Source: CAIXSC01 sp046349855
Lineage (GTDB): Bacteria > Planctomycetota > Planctomycetia > Pirellulales > Pirellulaceae
Direction of reading: 5' to 3'
NCBI GenBank assembly: GCA_046349855.1
Contig: JAXMBM010000024.1
Coordinates: 1 to 64,000 of the forward strand
DNA length: 64,000 nt
Numbering within the stretch: the stretch's first letter is position 1; every line of letters begins with the position of its first letter. Of the stretch, positions 9,294 through 17,905 are shown piece after piece. Under the pieces are notes generated by a model that was given only the letters and a program-made list of their open reading frames with translations, did no database searches and was not told the origin of the DNA. The translations under genes and the position numbers were made by a program.

Positions 9294-10790
9294 ATGATTC
9301 GCGTGCTCGGTTCGCCGAAGCGACTTTGCGGTGGCGTGACTCGACGCGATCTGCTGCGGATTGGCGGGTTGGGATTCGTCGGTCCGGGACTCCCGACCCT
9401 GCTGGGTTGGCAGCAGCAAGCGGCGGCCAGCGCCGAGGATCGCCCGCCCTCCTTCGGGAAGGCCAAAGCGGTCATCCTGATTCATCTGTATGGCGCTCCC
9501 AGTCAGCTGGAATGGGTTGATCCCAAGCCGCATGCCCCGCAGGAGGTGCGCGGCGAACTGGGCGTGATTCCTTCGAGCTTGGCCGGTTGCCAGGTGGGTG
9601 AGTTGTTTCCGCAATTCGGCCAGGTTCTGGATCGCTGCACCGTTCTCCGTTCGCTCACCCACCCCTACCCGATCCATGGAGTCGCCTTTGCGCTCACCGG
9701 CGTGCCGGTGATTGATGTGGGGATGGAATTGAGTCCGCGGGACCCGCGGCACTGGCCGTTTTTTGGTTCCGCGGTCGACTTCGTGGAAAGTCGTCGGCAG
9801 TCGACGCCTCCTCCCGTGCCGCGAAATATCGCCCTGCCATTTCGCTTCAGCAGCAAACGGATTGGCGAAGTCCCCCGCGCCGGGCCGTACGGCGGCTTCC
9901 TGGGAAGCAACTACGATCCGCTGTTTACCGACTTCGTGGGGCAGGCGACGCGCGGCATCCGCAAGACGCTGCGCGATCTGGTGTTCACCGGCAACGATCC
10001 GTACATCGCCTGCGACGAGACCAGCCATTTTGTCGTCCCGGCCGCCTGCGGCCTGACAGGCGAGGTCACCCTCGACCGGCTCGACAGCCGTCGTTCTCTC
10101 CTGGAACAGTTCAATGCCGCTCGCCGGCCCCTGGCGGACTTCGCCGCCACTCGCCAGCTGTCCCAGCAGCAGCAGGCAGCGCTGGCCATCCTGCAGTCAC
10201 CGCAACTGTCCGAGGCCCTCGATTTACGCCGCGAGGATCCCCGCATTCGCGAGCTGTACGGACCTTCCTTGTTCGGCAAGTCCTGCCTGGCAGCTCGTCG
10301 CCTGGTGGAGGCCGGTTCCCGTGTCGTCAGTGTGTTTTGGGATGAGTTTGGCTTGGCCGGAATGGGCTGGGATACGCATTGGAACCACTACCCGCGGATG
10401 CGGGAGGAACTCTGCCCAGGCCTCGATCGCGGCTGGTACGGCCTGATCACCGACCTCGATCAGCGAGGTCTGCTCGACGAAACTCTGGTTGTGTGCACCA
10501 GCGAACACGGTCGCACTCCGAAACTCAACGCTTCCGCCGGTGCCGGCCGAGACCACTGGTCGCAAGTCTATTCCTCAGTGATCGCCGGTGGAGGCGTGGC
10601 TCGAGGACGAGTCGTGGGACGCTCGGATCGCCAGGCGGCCGAAGTGGCCGATCTGCCGCTCAGCCCCAAAGATCTCCTGGCAACCATGTATCACTTGCTG
10701 GGAATCGATCCGCATACGCCGGTGGCGGACGCCACGGGCCGCCTTCTCCCGCTGGTGGAAGGCCGCGTTATCGGCGAGGCCCTGGCCTGA
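9294..10790 (+). CDS. DUF1501 family protein with twin-arginine leader
   Basis: This encodes 498 residues. The start is the ATG at 9294, with GAGGATGG just upstream; a longer in-frame extension overlaps the kinase and looks non-coding. The Tat-type leader has Arg17-Arg18 (TRRDLLRIGG), then a hydrophobic stretch and Ala-rich cleavage region, so export of the folded protein is expected. The body matches DUF1501, a sulfatase/alkaline-phosphatase-fold family abundant in planctomycetes: HLYGAPSQLEWVDPKP near the N-terminus, GWDTHWNHYPRMREEL, EHGRTPKLN and a C-terminal YHLLGIDP. Family members are usually paired with DUF1549/1553 proteins; this one follows a kinase instead. The reaction is unknown. 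Confidence 0.88.
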   Translation: MIRVLGSPKRLCGGVTRRDLLRIGGLGFVGPGLPTLLGWQQQAAASAEDRPPSFGKAKAVILIHLYGAPSQLEWVDPKPHAPQEVRGELGVIPSSLAGCQVGELFPQFGQVLDRCTVLRSLTHPYPIHGVAFALTGVPVIDVGMELSPRDPRHWPFFGSAVDFVESRRQSTPPPVPRNIALPFRFSSKRIGEVPRAGPYGGFLGSNYDPLFTDFVGQATRGIRKTLRDLVFTGNDPYIACDETSHFVVPAACGLTGEVTLDRLDSRRSLLEQFNAARRPLADFAATRQLSQQQQAALAILQSPQLSEALDLRREDPRIRELYGPSLFGKSCLAARRLVEAGSRVVSVFWDEFGLAGMGWDTHWNHYPRMREELCPGLDRGWYGLITDLDQRGLLDETLVVCTSEHGRTPKLNASAGAGRDHWSQVYSSVIAGGGVARGRVVGRSDRQAAEVADLPLSPKDLLATMYHLLGIDPHTPVADATGRLLPLVEGRVIGEALA

Positions 10791-10838
10791 GTCGCCGCGG
10801 GCTGGTGCGACGCTCCGGAGCTCCTTCCAACGCGAAAA

Positions 10839-10879
10839 ACGCCGGTTCGCTGCGGGCAGAACCCGCCGCGAACCGGCGT
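10839..10879. terminator. Bidirectional terminator hairpin between convergent genes
   Basis: ACGCCGGTTCGC (10839-10850) pairs perfectly with GCGAACCGGCGT (10868-10879), and an inner GCGGG/CCCGC stem continues it after one mismatch. On the minus strand the stem is followed at once by a run of T, so it is a good intrinsic terminator for the lipoprotein gene's convergent neighbour region. It can also stop plus-strand transcripts ending after the DUF1501 gene, though no T-run follows there. Confidence 0.7.
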
Positions 10880-10913
10880 CGCAACCATTGAGTTTCGGAC
10901 GCTGGCCCGGGTC

Positions 10914-11489
10914 TTAGTAGTTCGAGCCGGTTCCCGTGTCGACGTCGCCGCACATATGGAAGTGGTTGTGGTCGATGTAGATCACTTCCACAGCCTCTTC
11001 ATCCCGCAGCGTATGCGGCACCGGCCAACCCACGCGCGTCACTTCGCTGTAATACACCGTGCACTTGTAGTGAGCATGGTGAAGTTGAGCGGGGCCGATA
11101 AGCGGCACAAAGCGGGGAGGATCGACGTAATCGGCAATTTTCTCTTTCACGATGCGGACATTGTTTCGCTGGACTTCGTGGAGCAGCGGCAGCCCCCCCT
11201 CGATCGGACGAGCGCGGTCGAAGGCCCGCATCACTTCGTCGTCACTCGGCGGATCCAGCGCCACGGCTGGGCCGCCCGCAGTGAGCGGTCCGAGAATCGG
11301 TACCTTGTCATACCGCTCGGCAATCCAGAACTCGTCTTCCTTCTTATCCTGGAAGTAAGGGCTCACGGGAATCGGAATCCCAATGAAGCCCATGTTCACG
11401 CCGTGCGTGATTCCGACGCAGCCCACGCTGCTCATTCCGAGCAGCCCGACGACCGCTCCCAACACGGCGGTGGCAATTCGACGAGTCAT
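10914..11489 (-). CDS. Conserved lipoprotein of unknown function
   Basis: This encodes 191 residues. A short leader (MTRR, hydrophobic core) ends in a lipobox-like SVGC with Cys24 as the likely lipidated residue. The mature part has the segments KKEDEFWIAERYDKVPILGP and VDPPRFVPLIGPAQLHHAHY, and a His-rich C-terminal piece (DHNHFHMCGD). No domain was recognised; a planctomycete-restricted hypothetical lipoprotein is the best description. AAGGAAG lies 6 nt before the ATG. The gene is alone, convergent with the DUF1501 gene and divergent from the GH105 fusion. The His cluster may bind metal, which is only a guess. Confidence 0.75.
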   Translation of the reverse strand: MTRRIATAVLGAVVGLLGMSSVGCVGITHGVNMGFIGIPIPVSPYFQDKKEDEFWIAERYDKVPILGPLTAGGPAVALDPPSDDEVMRAFDRARPIEGGLPLLHEVQRNNVRIVKEKIADYVDPPRFVPLIGPAQLHHAHYKCTVYYSEVTRVGWPVPHTLRDEEAVEVIYIDHNHFHMCGDVDTGTGSNY

Positions 11490-11772
11490 AGTGTTTCTTC
11501 CTTGAATACCTCGATGGTTGCTAGACCCATTTATCGTGATAAATTGGGCCGGACTTTCGGGATTTTCCGGCTGTAGCGAGAAAATATGCCGATTGCGCGG
11601 GCGTCCTTACCCAGATTGCCAGATCAGCGAATCGGCCCCCCGCTCTTGCCACGCGCTTCGTTCCTCCGGTCGACAGGAGTCTCCTGTGCCCTCCCTTCCC
11701 TGGCGTTCGGTGTCTCCGTCCTCCAACGTCTCCCCAACGACCGCGGCGTTTTGCCGCACCGACACGGACCTT

Positions 11773-13617
11773 GTGAGCACCATTCCCGAACGGGCTGCCC
11801 GGTGCGCGATGCTCGTCTTGGCCATCGGGGTGAGTTCCTGGCTGTCCGCGGACGAGCCACAGGCCCCCGCCCCGCCCGCTGCTGCGGATTCTCCCCTGCT
11901 CACTCCGACGGCACCTGATTGGCGCGTCACCGCCTATGGAGTGACCCGTCGCAGCACGCCACTCATCTGCTGGTATTCACCGGACGACCGTGTCCTGGTC
12001 CGAGATCGGGTCCGGATCCTGCTGGTGGGAGGTTTACAGGGGGATGCCGTTTCGGTGGACGCCGTGCGGGAAGCGGTCCGTTGGTTCGGGGCTCAACCCG
12101 CGTCAGGCCCGGTTCGTCAGCGAATTCTCCTGTCGGCGATACCGTGCGGCCATCCCGATAGCTGGAATCTTGGTCAGGGTCAGGGGGCCTCGGATGGGAG
12201 AGCCGCCACGCCGGCCGACGGTTACCCACCGTCCGGTCCGGCTTACCTGAGCGAAACCGTCCCCGAAGCGCAGTACCTGTGGCGGTGGTTGGGGATGTTT
12301 GCGCCGGACCTGGTGATCGAAGTCCAGTCTGGCTCGGCGCTGCAGTGGCAGGCCCCGCGCGGGGTTGCCTGGCCGGCCGACCTCATCGCGCCGCTGGAGG
12401 CCCTGCACACACGCCTCGGCGCCAAGCGTGACTCGCTACCTGCCACGGGGCTCGTTTCGGCACTGGCTGAGCATTCACCGGCAGAGGCAGGACGGATTCC
12501 CGGTTTGCGGTGCGTGGTTCCGACGGGTAAGGCAGAATTCCTGGAACGGCTCTTGGAGGCGCTGTCGGGAGTCCCGCCGCTTCCGGCATCTCCGGCGCGG
12601 CGTGAATTGCAGTCACGAGGGGCACGATCGGCACGGGATGTGGCCCAGGAACTGGCGCAGCATTACGGACGAGCGTTGCCGCAAGTCGAATACATTCCCG
12701 CCTTGGCGCTGTGGGGCCGCTTGCGGCTCGCGCAGCAGACGGACGACACCAGCGTGCTGCCCGACCTGGAGCGATTGGTGGAACCGTATCTGAATCGGTC
12801 GCGGGATGCCACTCCCAAGTCGGGCAGCGGTCAGTCGGGACATCTGATCTTCGCCGCTCTGGCGGACTGCTGGACCGGTGAGAAGCGAGCCGCCTGCATT
12901 GATTTGCTGCGGCGAGCTGCCGAGCCGATGTTCGACGCTGGCGGACAGACGCGCGAGGTCCTGCCGTTCCATCTGGAAATGAGCGATGCGGTCTTCATGG
13001 GGGGCCCTCTGCTGGCAGCGACCGGGCGCCGGACGGGCGAATCCAAGTACTGGGATGCCTGCGTGGCACACACTCGGTACATGCAGCGGCTCGACCGCCG
13101 GCCGGATGGCCTGTACCGCCATTCACCACTCGATGAGACGGCGTGGGGGCGGGGAAACGGGTTCCCAGCACTCGGCCTGGCCCTCATCCTGACCGATTTC
13201 CCGGTCGATCATCCGGCGCGCGAGGAATTGGTCGAGGCGCATCGAGCGCACCTGCAGGCGCTGCTTCCCTACCAGGATCCGCTCACGGGCTGCTGGCATC
13301 AGGTGATCGACCATCCGGAAAGCTACCGCGAGTTGACGGCGACCTGCATGATCACGTGGGCGCTGTGGCGGGGAATCCGTCTGGGCTGGCTGGACCGCGA
13401 GACATTTGCGCCGGCCGCCGAACGAGGCTGGGAGGCGGCTCTACAGCGTATCGGACGGCAGGGTCGGCTGGTCGACGTCTGCACCGGAACGGGAAAGCAG
13501 CGTCGCCTGCGCGACTACCTCGATCGCGAAGCGCTGCTCGGCCCCGATCCGCGTGGTGGCGCGATGACGCTGATGCTGGCGACGGAGCGAATCGACTTCA
13601 CGGCGCCGCCGCGCTGA
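11773..13617 (+). CDS. GH105-type unsaturated uronyl hydrolase fused to a degenerate M14 carboxypeptidase-like domain
   Basis: From the GTG at 11773 the product has 614 residues and begins with a plausible signal peptide (MSTIPERAARC, hydrophobic core, SADEP). GTG at 11684 and ATG at 11809 are alternatives; no start has a strong ribosome site. Residues about 45-265 follow the M14 carboxypeptidase plan (RVRILLVGG, RQRILLSAIP, PEAQYLWRWL, APDLVIEV), but the zinc-ligand positions read GGLQGDA and EVQ instead of GGxHGDE and DxH. The C-terminal half (about 285-610) is a GH105/GH88-like alpha-barrel with SDAVFMGGPLLA and the family signature WGRGNGF. GH105 enzymes release unsaturated galacturonate or glucuronate from lyase-cleaved polysaccharide. 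Its stop lies 5 bases from the stop of the convergent gene at 13623. Confidence 0.82.
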   Translation: MSTIPERAARCAMLVLAIGVSSWLSADEPQAPAPPAAADSPLLTPTAPDWRVTAYGVTRRSTPLICWYSPDDRVLVRDRVRILLVGGLQGDAVSVDAVREAVRWFGAQPASGPVRQRILLSAIPCGHPDSWNLGQGQGASDGRAATPADGYPPSGPAYLSETVPEAQYLWRWLGMFAPDLVIEVQSGSALQWQAPRGVAWPADLIAPLEALHTRLGAKRDSLPATGLVSALAEHSPAEAGRIPGLRCVVPTGKAEFLERLLEALSGVPPLPASPARRELQSRGARSARDVAQELAQHYGRALPQVEYIPALALWGRLRLAQQTDDTSVLPDLERLVEPYLNRSRDATPKSGSGQSGHLIFAALADCWTGEKRAACIDLLRRAAEPMFDAGGQTREVLPFHLEMSDAVFMGGPLLAATGRRTGESKYWDACVAHTRYMQRLDRRPDGLYRHSPLDETAWGRGNGFPALGLALILTDFPVDHPAREELVEAHRAHLQALLPYQDPLTGCWHQVIDHPESYRELTATCMITWALWRGIRLGWLDRETFAPAAERGWEAALQRIGRQGRLVDVCTGTGKQRRLRDYLDREALLGPDPRGGAMTLMLATERIDFTAPPR

Positions 13618-13622
13618 ACCAC

Positions 13623-14900
13623 TCACGGACCTTCAATCGGCCGATTGGGTGGCGGAGGAGGAGGCGCGGACCAGTCGCGTGCGGTCCGGTATCGAATCGC
13701 CAGCTGTGGAGTCTCCAGCCGTTGACCTTGGGCGCGGCGCGATTCGAGAAGTGCCGCCAGCAGACCGGTGGTGAGCAGCGTGCGTTCGAGCGGCCAGGGA
13801 GGCTGGCGACGGACAAAGAAGTCGTCGATGTCGCGCAGCATAACCGCGAAGTGCCCAAACGGCCGCCATTCGTGGGTCCAGAACAGAGTGGAGGAGAGGG
13901 CGTCCGAGTCCGCAGTACGCCAGGCGGCCGCCCATTCCACCACCACGTAATTGAGCGTAACCACCGCCACGCGCAGGCCGTCGCGGTATTCGATCAAGAA
14001 CAACTGCGGCCGAGGCACCAGTTCTTCGATCCGCTTGCCAGCGGGGAGAGGGCGTTCCTGAAGGCGCTGCAGAGCCGCGTCGAGTAACTTGCGATCCCAC
14101 TTTCCCTCGTCGGCCGCCTGCCACACCGCGGGCCCCTCGAGGCACTGAACGGCCACCACTCCGGTCTCCCCTCCTGCTCGCCGTTCGGCCAGACACTGAG
14201 CAACTTCCAGGGCGTGAAAGCCATAACTGTCGAGCCGGTGATGTGACACGACGACCATGTCGCGCAGCCGCGCGTCGCGTGGCACGTCCGCGGGTGGCCG
14301 ACGCCAGGTGAGCGGAAGCGAGGAACCGGCCAGCAGTGGAATCTGCAGCCGCTGTGCGTCGGCGTAAATGGCCTGCGCGTCGTGCCAGTTGTCGGCGAGG
14401 TGCTTGTCGAAGAACACGGGCACCGAGCGCTGGCTGGCGGCGCAGACGCGCACCACGGCATCGAAAAACCGACGTTTGGGAAACACAATCGAGCCCGTCG
14501 GTGATTCGGGATACTCGCCGTGCTCGGCAATCAGCAGCACACCGTCGACCGCCAGGGAACCGGTTCCCAGAGTCAGCGCATCCTCCAGCGTGGCGGACAG
14601 GCGGAAGCCGTGGCGCTGTGCCAGGGCGCGGCTCTGATCCCGCGCGGGAAACTGGTCAACGTACAGCGATGCCAGACGCATGCGCGGCCGTTCTCCCTGG
14701 TCGTCCAGCGTATAGCCGCTGAGCAGCCGGCTGACAAACATGTCGGCGTGGGAATTATGGTGGTAGACGGTCACCAGCGCTGCCACTCGAGGGCCGGCCT
14801 CACTCGCGGCGGGCTGCCCGTGGACTTCACCGACCGCCGCCCCGGAAACCCAGAACAGGAGGCAACTGGCCCAGCGAACCATCGTGACCCGGCGGACCAT
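13623..14900 (-). CDS. Secreted protein of unknown function
   Basis: This encodes 425 residues. The ATG at 14900 has GGGAG 8 nt upstream; a longer frame upstream overlaps the preceding gene and looks non-coding. The N-terminus is a signal peptide (MVRRVTMVRWASCLLFWVSG). The body contains AALVTVYHHNSHADMFVSRL, RPRMRLASLYVDQFP, VDGVLLIAEHGEYP, PVFFDKHLADNW and MVVVSHHRLDSYGFHALE. The layout loosely recalls Gfo/Idh/MocA-type alpha/beta proteins without a nucleotide-binding start, but I do not recognise a family with confidence. The Pro-rich tail ends at 13623. It is the last of four closely packed minus-strand genes, 14 bases after the preceding stop, so co-transcription is likely. Confidence 0.75.
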   Translation of the reverse strand: MVRRVTMVRWASCLLFWVSGAAVGEVHGQPAASEAGPRVAALVTVYHHNSHADMFVSRLLSGYTLDDQGERPRMRLASLYVDQFPARDQSRALAQRHGFRLSATLEDALTLGTGSLAVDGVLLIAEHGEYPESPTGSIVFPKRRFFDAVVRVCAASQRSVPVFFDKHLADNWHDAQAIYADAQRLQIPLLAGSSLPLTWRRPPADVPRDARLRDMVVVSHHRLDSYGFHALEVAQCLAERRAGGETGVVAVQCLEGPAVWQAADEGKWDRKLLDAALQRLQERPLPAGKRIEELVPRPQLFLIEYRDGLRVAVVTLNYVVVEWAAAWRTADSDALSSTLFWTHEWRPFGHFAVMLRDIDDFFVRRQPPWPLERTLLTTGLLAALLESRRAQGQRLETPQLAIRYRTARDWSAPPPPPPNRPIEGP

Positions 14901-14914
14901 GGACAACTCCCGCC

Positions 14915-15391
14915 TCAGTGAAAATTGACGGGGCCCGACATGAGGCACCAGACAAAGAAGGCGATAAAGGCGGCCACGACGAGTACGCCCAGGACCATGA
15001 CCAGGAGAGCGGTCGAAACCAGGAAGGTGGCCAGCCGCTCCGCCCAGCTGACGCGACCGTAACGCTGTTTCTGCAGGTACAGTCGCAGGACCGTGGCGGA
15101 CAAAGGAACGAACAACAGCATCGTCAGGGTGACCCCGGCCGCCGGCTCCTGCAGAAACGTCCCCAGCAGGATCAACAGCACGAGTCCGGCGACGAGAATC
15201 GAGAGTCCTTGAAAGATCCGCTCCCCCAGCTGCGAGAATTCCGGGGGACGAGCCAGCTCCACCGGGACCTGGGCCGGGGGAGTGGACGGAATGGCGGCAA
15301 AACAAAGCCAGCAGCGCACCATCTGCGGCTGCAGATGCGCTCCGCAGTGAGGACAGCGGGGGAGTACGGGGGGGATGTCGCCGCTGGTCAT
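14915..15391 (-). CDS. Zinc-ribbon membrane protein
   Basis: This encodes 158 residues. An N-terminal zinc-ribbon-like pair, CPHC (residues 13-16) and CWLC (27-30), is followed by about four hydrophobic segments (LSILVAGLVLLILLG, LTMLLFVPLSATVL, FLVSTALLVMVLGVLVV and the adjoining AAFIAFFVW). It is a small integral membrane protein with the ribbon probably in the cytoplasm. Its ATG overlaps the stop of the upstream gene as ATGA, which points to translational coupling. Function is unknown. It shares its architecture with the protein encoded at 16026-16646. Confidence 0.75.
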   Translation of the reverse strand: MTSGDIPPVLPRCPHCGAHLQPQMVRCWLCFAAIPSTPPAQVPVELARPPEFSQLGERIFQGLSILVAGLVLLILLGTFLQEPAAGVTLTMLLFVPLSATVLRLYLQKQRYGRVSWAERLATFLVSTALLVMVLGVLVVAAFIAFFVWCLMSGPVNFH

Positions 15392-16029
15392 GCGTCCCTC
15401 CCCTCGATGGCCCGCACTCGGCGCAGGTATTCGGCCGCCAGATCGGCGGCGCGGCGAACCATCTGACCGGAGATGATTCCCACAAGTCCCAGACTCACCA
15501 GCATGACGACCTGCGCGACGGGGGCGGCAACATGCTGTCCATCGAACCAGACATCGTCCTGCCAGCCGACGGTGACCAGGTACGCGACCATCACGCCGAT
15601 CGTCGCACAGCGGACGAGTGGCAGACTGAAACGCAGCGCGGCCAGCGCGATGATCAGGAAGTAGCCCAGGACAAGGGGACTATTGGGACCGCTCCCCAGG
15701 CAGGCCAGCGCGGTGAGCAGCACAATATCGACCGCTGTGGTGATGTACTTCAGGGGCAGGGGGAGAAAACCTCGCCGGAGAGCCACGAGAACCGCGAGCG
15801 ACAGCGCCATCCAGGCGACGGCCAGTGCGGTGGCCGCGCGGTGAAACGGCTGCTCGGCCCGCGGATCGACGGCCCACCAGTGGAAATGGGCCAGCTGGAT
15901 TCCGTAGAAGGCTCCCACTGCCAGCACGCGCAACAGGTTGGCCCGCCACTCGCCGTCGTATTCCTGCCAGCGATTCACGATGAACCATTGGCGCCGCGCG
16001 TCGGCGACTTCTGCTTCGTCCGTGCTCAT
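15388..16029 (-). CDS. Polytopic membrane protein, six predicted segments
   Basis: This encodes 213 residues from the ATG at 16029, which overlaps the upstream stop as ATGA; its own stop overlaps the next start the same way. After a soluble start (MSTDEAEVADARRQWFIVNR) there are about six hydrophobic segments, ending in a charged helix (RRAADLAAEYLRRVRAIEG) that would lie in the cytoplasm. The arrangement resembles the membrane-sensor part of some histidine kinases and cyclases, but no output domain is attached. The protein may work with the zinc-ribbon membrane proteins encoded on either side. No function can be assigned. Confidence 0.75.
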   Translation of the reverse strand: MSTDEAEVADARRQWFIVNRWQEYDGEWRANLLRVLAVGAFYGIQLAHFHWWAVDPRAEQPFHRAATALAVAWMALSLAVLVALRRGFLPLPLKYITTAVDIVLLTALACLGSGPNSPLVLGYFLIIALAALRFSLPLVRCATIGVMVAYLVTVGWQDDVWFDGQHVAAPVAQVVMLVSLGLVGIISGQMVRRAADLAAEYLRRVRAIEGRDA

Positions 16030-16646
16030 GCAGATTCCTTGTTGCTTGGTTGCAGCACGTCGCCGGTGCTCGGCACAGGCCAGGGCCAGAGGCGGGCGGT
16101 GGCCCAGGCCGCTCCTGCCAATCCCGTGAACATTCCGGCGGAGGCTCCGAGAATGATCCAGAGCACGCCCAGCAGGTCCTGTTCGTACCACCATTCCACC
16201 AGCCGGCCGATCCCCACGCCGAGTCCGACGGCCAGCAGGGCTGCCGTGCTGCCCGCGGCGGCAATCGCCGTCACGATGATCGTCGACGTCGCGAACCAGT
16301 ACATCTTGCGTCCCGGGCCGATCCGCTCTCCCAAAGTCTGGCAGTGCTGCACGCGCAGTGCGACTCGCAGATACGCCGGCGCGAGAATGCCAATCAGCGC
16401 AATCGTTTCCCGCGGCAACACTCGGGCCAGGGCCAGGGCCGCACTCAGTAAGGTGACGGTGAGCAGCAACGTATCGAGACGGAACTGCAGGCGGTCCTCA
16501 TTCCAAGAACCGATCCTTCGCCAGCGTCCGAGCAGCGGTGAGGCGGCATTCCCGCACACCCAGCAGCGGCCCGCTGGCTCGGACACGGGCATGCCACATT
16601 CGCGGCACGGCATACTGGGAGCAGAGGTGGGGGCGGCCGCAGACAC
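16026..16646 (-). CDS. Zinc-ribbon membrane protein
   Basis: This encodes 206 residues from a GTG at 16646, the only usable start after an in-frame TGA; GGAG sits 9 nt upstream. CREC (residues 14-17) and CWVC (28-31) form a zinc-ribbon-like motif. About four hydrophobic segments follow (LLLTVTLLSAALALA, TIALIGILAPAYL, TIIVTAIAAAGSTAALLAV, LLGVLWIILGASAGMFTG). It is the first of the coupled membrane-protein genes and lies 66 bases after the cupin stop, so the cupin may belong to the same transcript. Function is unknown. Confidence 0.75.
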   Translation of the reverse strand: MSAAAPTSAPSMPCRECGMPVSEPAGRCWVCGNAASPLLGRWRRIGSWNEDRLQFRLDTLLLTVTLLSAALALARVLPRETIALIGILAPAYLRVALRVQHCQTLGERIGPGRKMYWFATSTIIVTAIAAAGSTAALLAVGLGVGIGRLVEWWYEQDLLGVLWIILGASAGMFTGLAGAAWATARLWPWPVPSTGDVLQPSNKESA

Positions 16647-16712
16647 GCGATACCACTCCGGGCTGTTCGTGGCTCGTCACCGTCCGGCGCAAGGGGGTGA
16701 CCGTGGTCGACC

Positions 16713-17081
16713 TTACGACGGGCCGGACGGGGCGACGGGAATATACTTGTTGGTCAACGCGGCATAATCTTCCCGCACAGGACTGAAGACATCCAGCACC
16801 ACGGCGGGGCCATCGACGGCCACGGCGCGATGGGTCACGTGCGGTGGAATGATGAACAACGATCCCGCCTCCACCACTCGGGTCTCTTCGCCGATCGTCA
16901 GCTGCAGTCGTCCACGCAGCAGGATGCCTCCCTGCTCGTGAGGATGGCTGTGGAGCGGCACTTCGGCGCCGGCGTCCATTTCCAGGTACGACAGCATCAG
17001 GTGCTCGCCAAAGGGTGTCCGCATGCGGCACCCCGGCACCGGTTCGATCGGGCGAATTTGGGAAATATCGATGAACGGCAT
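16713..17081 (-). CDS. Small single-domain cupin
   Basis: This encodes 122 residues from the ATG at 17081. A longer in-frame extension upstream reads as non-coding. Cupin motif 1 is PLHSHPHEQGGILLRG and motif 2 is IPPHVTHRAV, so the metal-binding residues (His, His, Glu or Gln, and a later His) are present. A conserved barrel about 100 residues long makes up the whole protein. Such small cupins bind metal and may act as isomerases, dioxygenases or ligand sensors; which applies here cannot be told. It is divergent from the membrane-protein gene at 17294 and upstream of the four-gene cluster in the same direction. Confidence 0.85.
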   Translation of the reverse strand: MPFIDISQIRPIEPVPGCRMRTPFGEHLMLSYLEMDAGAEVPLHSHPHEQGGILLRGRLQLTIGEETRVVEAGSLFIIPPHVTHRAVAVDGPAVVLDVFSPVREDYAALTNKYIPVAPSGPS

Positions 17082-17293
17082 GCGAGGTCTCTCAAGGCGG
17101 TACGAAGCCGGAGGGTGACCGCCCCACCCCCGACGTGCCACCAGCCTAACGCGCTCTCGCCAGGGAGTGGAGATGTGACCGGACGGTTCAGACCACTTTT
17201 CAACCCACCCCGTCGCGGGAGCGACCCCATATCCCCGGATGTGGTATCTTGTCCCGGACTTACTACTCGGCGTTATTACCGGAGGCGATGTCG

Positions 17294-17845
17294 ATGGATT
17301 TTCTGCTGGCACTCTGGTTGCCGATTCTCCTCTCCGCGGTCGTTTTGTTCTTCGTCAGTGCCCTGGCCTGGATGGCTCTGCCGCACCATCGAGCCGACTA
17401 TGGCAAGCTGCCTCAGGAAGACGCGGTGATCGCGCAGCTGCGGCAGTTCAACGTGCCTCCCGGCCGGTACATCTTTCCGCACTCGGGGACTCATCAGAAC
17501 GCCCAGGACCCGGAATACCAGCGCAAGTTTCGCGAGGGACCGGTCGGCACGGTGACGGTGTTTGGTCCGGTCAACATGGGCGTCAACATGGTGCAAACGT
17601 TCGTGTTCTTTCTGTTGTCCAGTACGATGCTGGCCTATCTGGCCTGGCTGGCGCTGGACGGACAGCCCGCGTCATTTCTCCGCGTCTTTCGCCTGGTCGG
17701 CACGGCCGGAGTGCTGACGTATACCTGTGCGGCCATTCCCAACGACATCTGGTTCAAGCGGCCGCTATGGACGAATCTGATCGACGGCGTGGTCTACGGC
17801 CTGATCAGTGGCTGCCTGTTCGCCCTATGTTGGCCCGCGGGTTGA
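17294..17845 (+). CDS. Membrane protein of unknown function
   Basis: This encodes 183 residues. The ATG at 17294 is chosen because GGAGG lies 8 nt before it; the ATG at 17288 would be only 2 nt from that site. About four membrane segments are seen (LLALWLPILLSAVVLFFVSALAW, VQTFVFFLLSSTMLAYLAWLAL, LVGTAGVLTYTCAAIP, LIDGVVYGLISGCLFALCW). Between the first two lies a soluble stretch with YGKLPQEDAVIAQLRQF and YIFPH. Similar small proteins occur in planctomycetes and other environmental bacteria without known function. Confidence 0.8.
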   Translation: MDFLLALWLPILLSAVVLFFVSALAWMALPHHRADYGKLPQEDAVIAQLRQFNVPPGRYIFPHSGTHQNAQDPEYQRKFREGPVGTVTVFGPVNMGVNMVQTFVFFLLSSTMLAYLAWLALDGQPASFLRVFRLVGTAGVLTYTCAAIPNDIWFKRPLWTNLIDGVVYGLISGCLFALCWPAG

Positions 17846-17899
17846 GGGCAGGACAAACCGCTCGGGCGATTGGCCCTGGCCGCCGGGGCGGCGTCCGGC

Positions 17900-17905
17900 T
17901 ACAAT
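17900..17905 (+). promoter_or_regulatory. Possible -10 element upstream of the RNA helicase gene
   Basis: TACAAT at 17900-17905 is the only -10-like hexamer in the 281-base gap before the helicase. The -35 position (TGGCCG, 17877-17882, 17-bp spacing) is poor. If used, it would give a leader of about 215 nt, as seen for cold-shock RNA helicases. This is a weak call. Confidence 0.25.

Noticed and set aside
11518..11772. Extended start of the GH105 fusion at 11518
   Set aside because: The extra 85 residues are Ser/Pro/Arg-rich, lack a signal peptide and run through the divergent promoter gap; GTG at 11773 gives a proper signal peptide.
15388..16194. Extended start of the six-helix membrane protein at 16194
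   Set aside because: The extension overlaps the upstream coding frame fully, while the ATG at 16029 shows a classic ATGA coupling.
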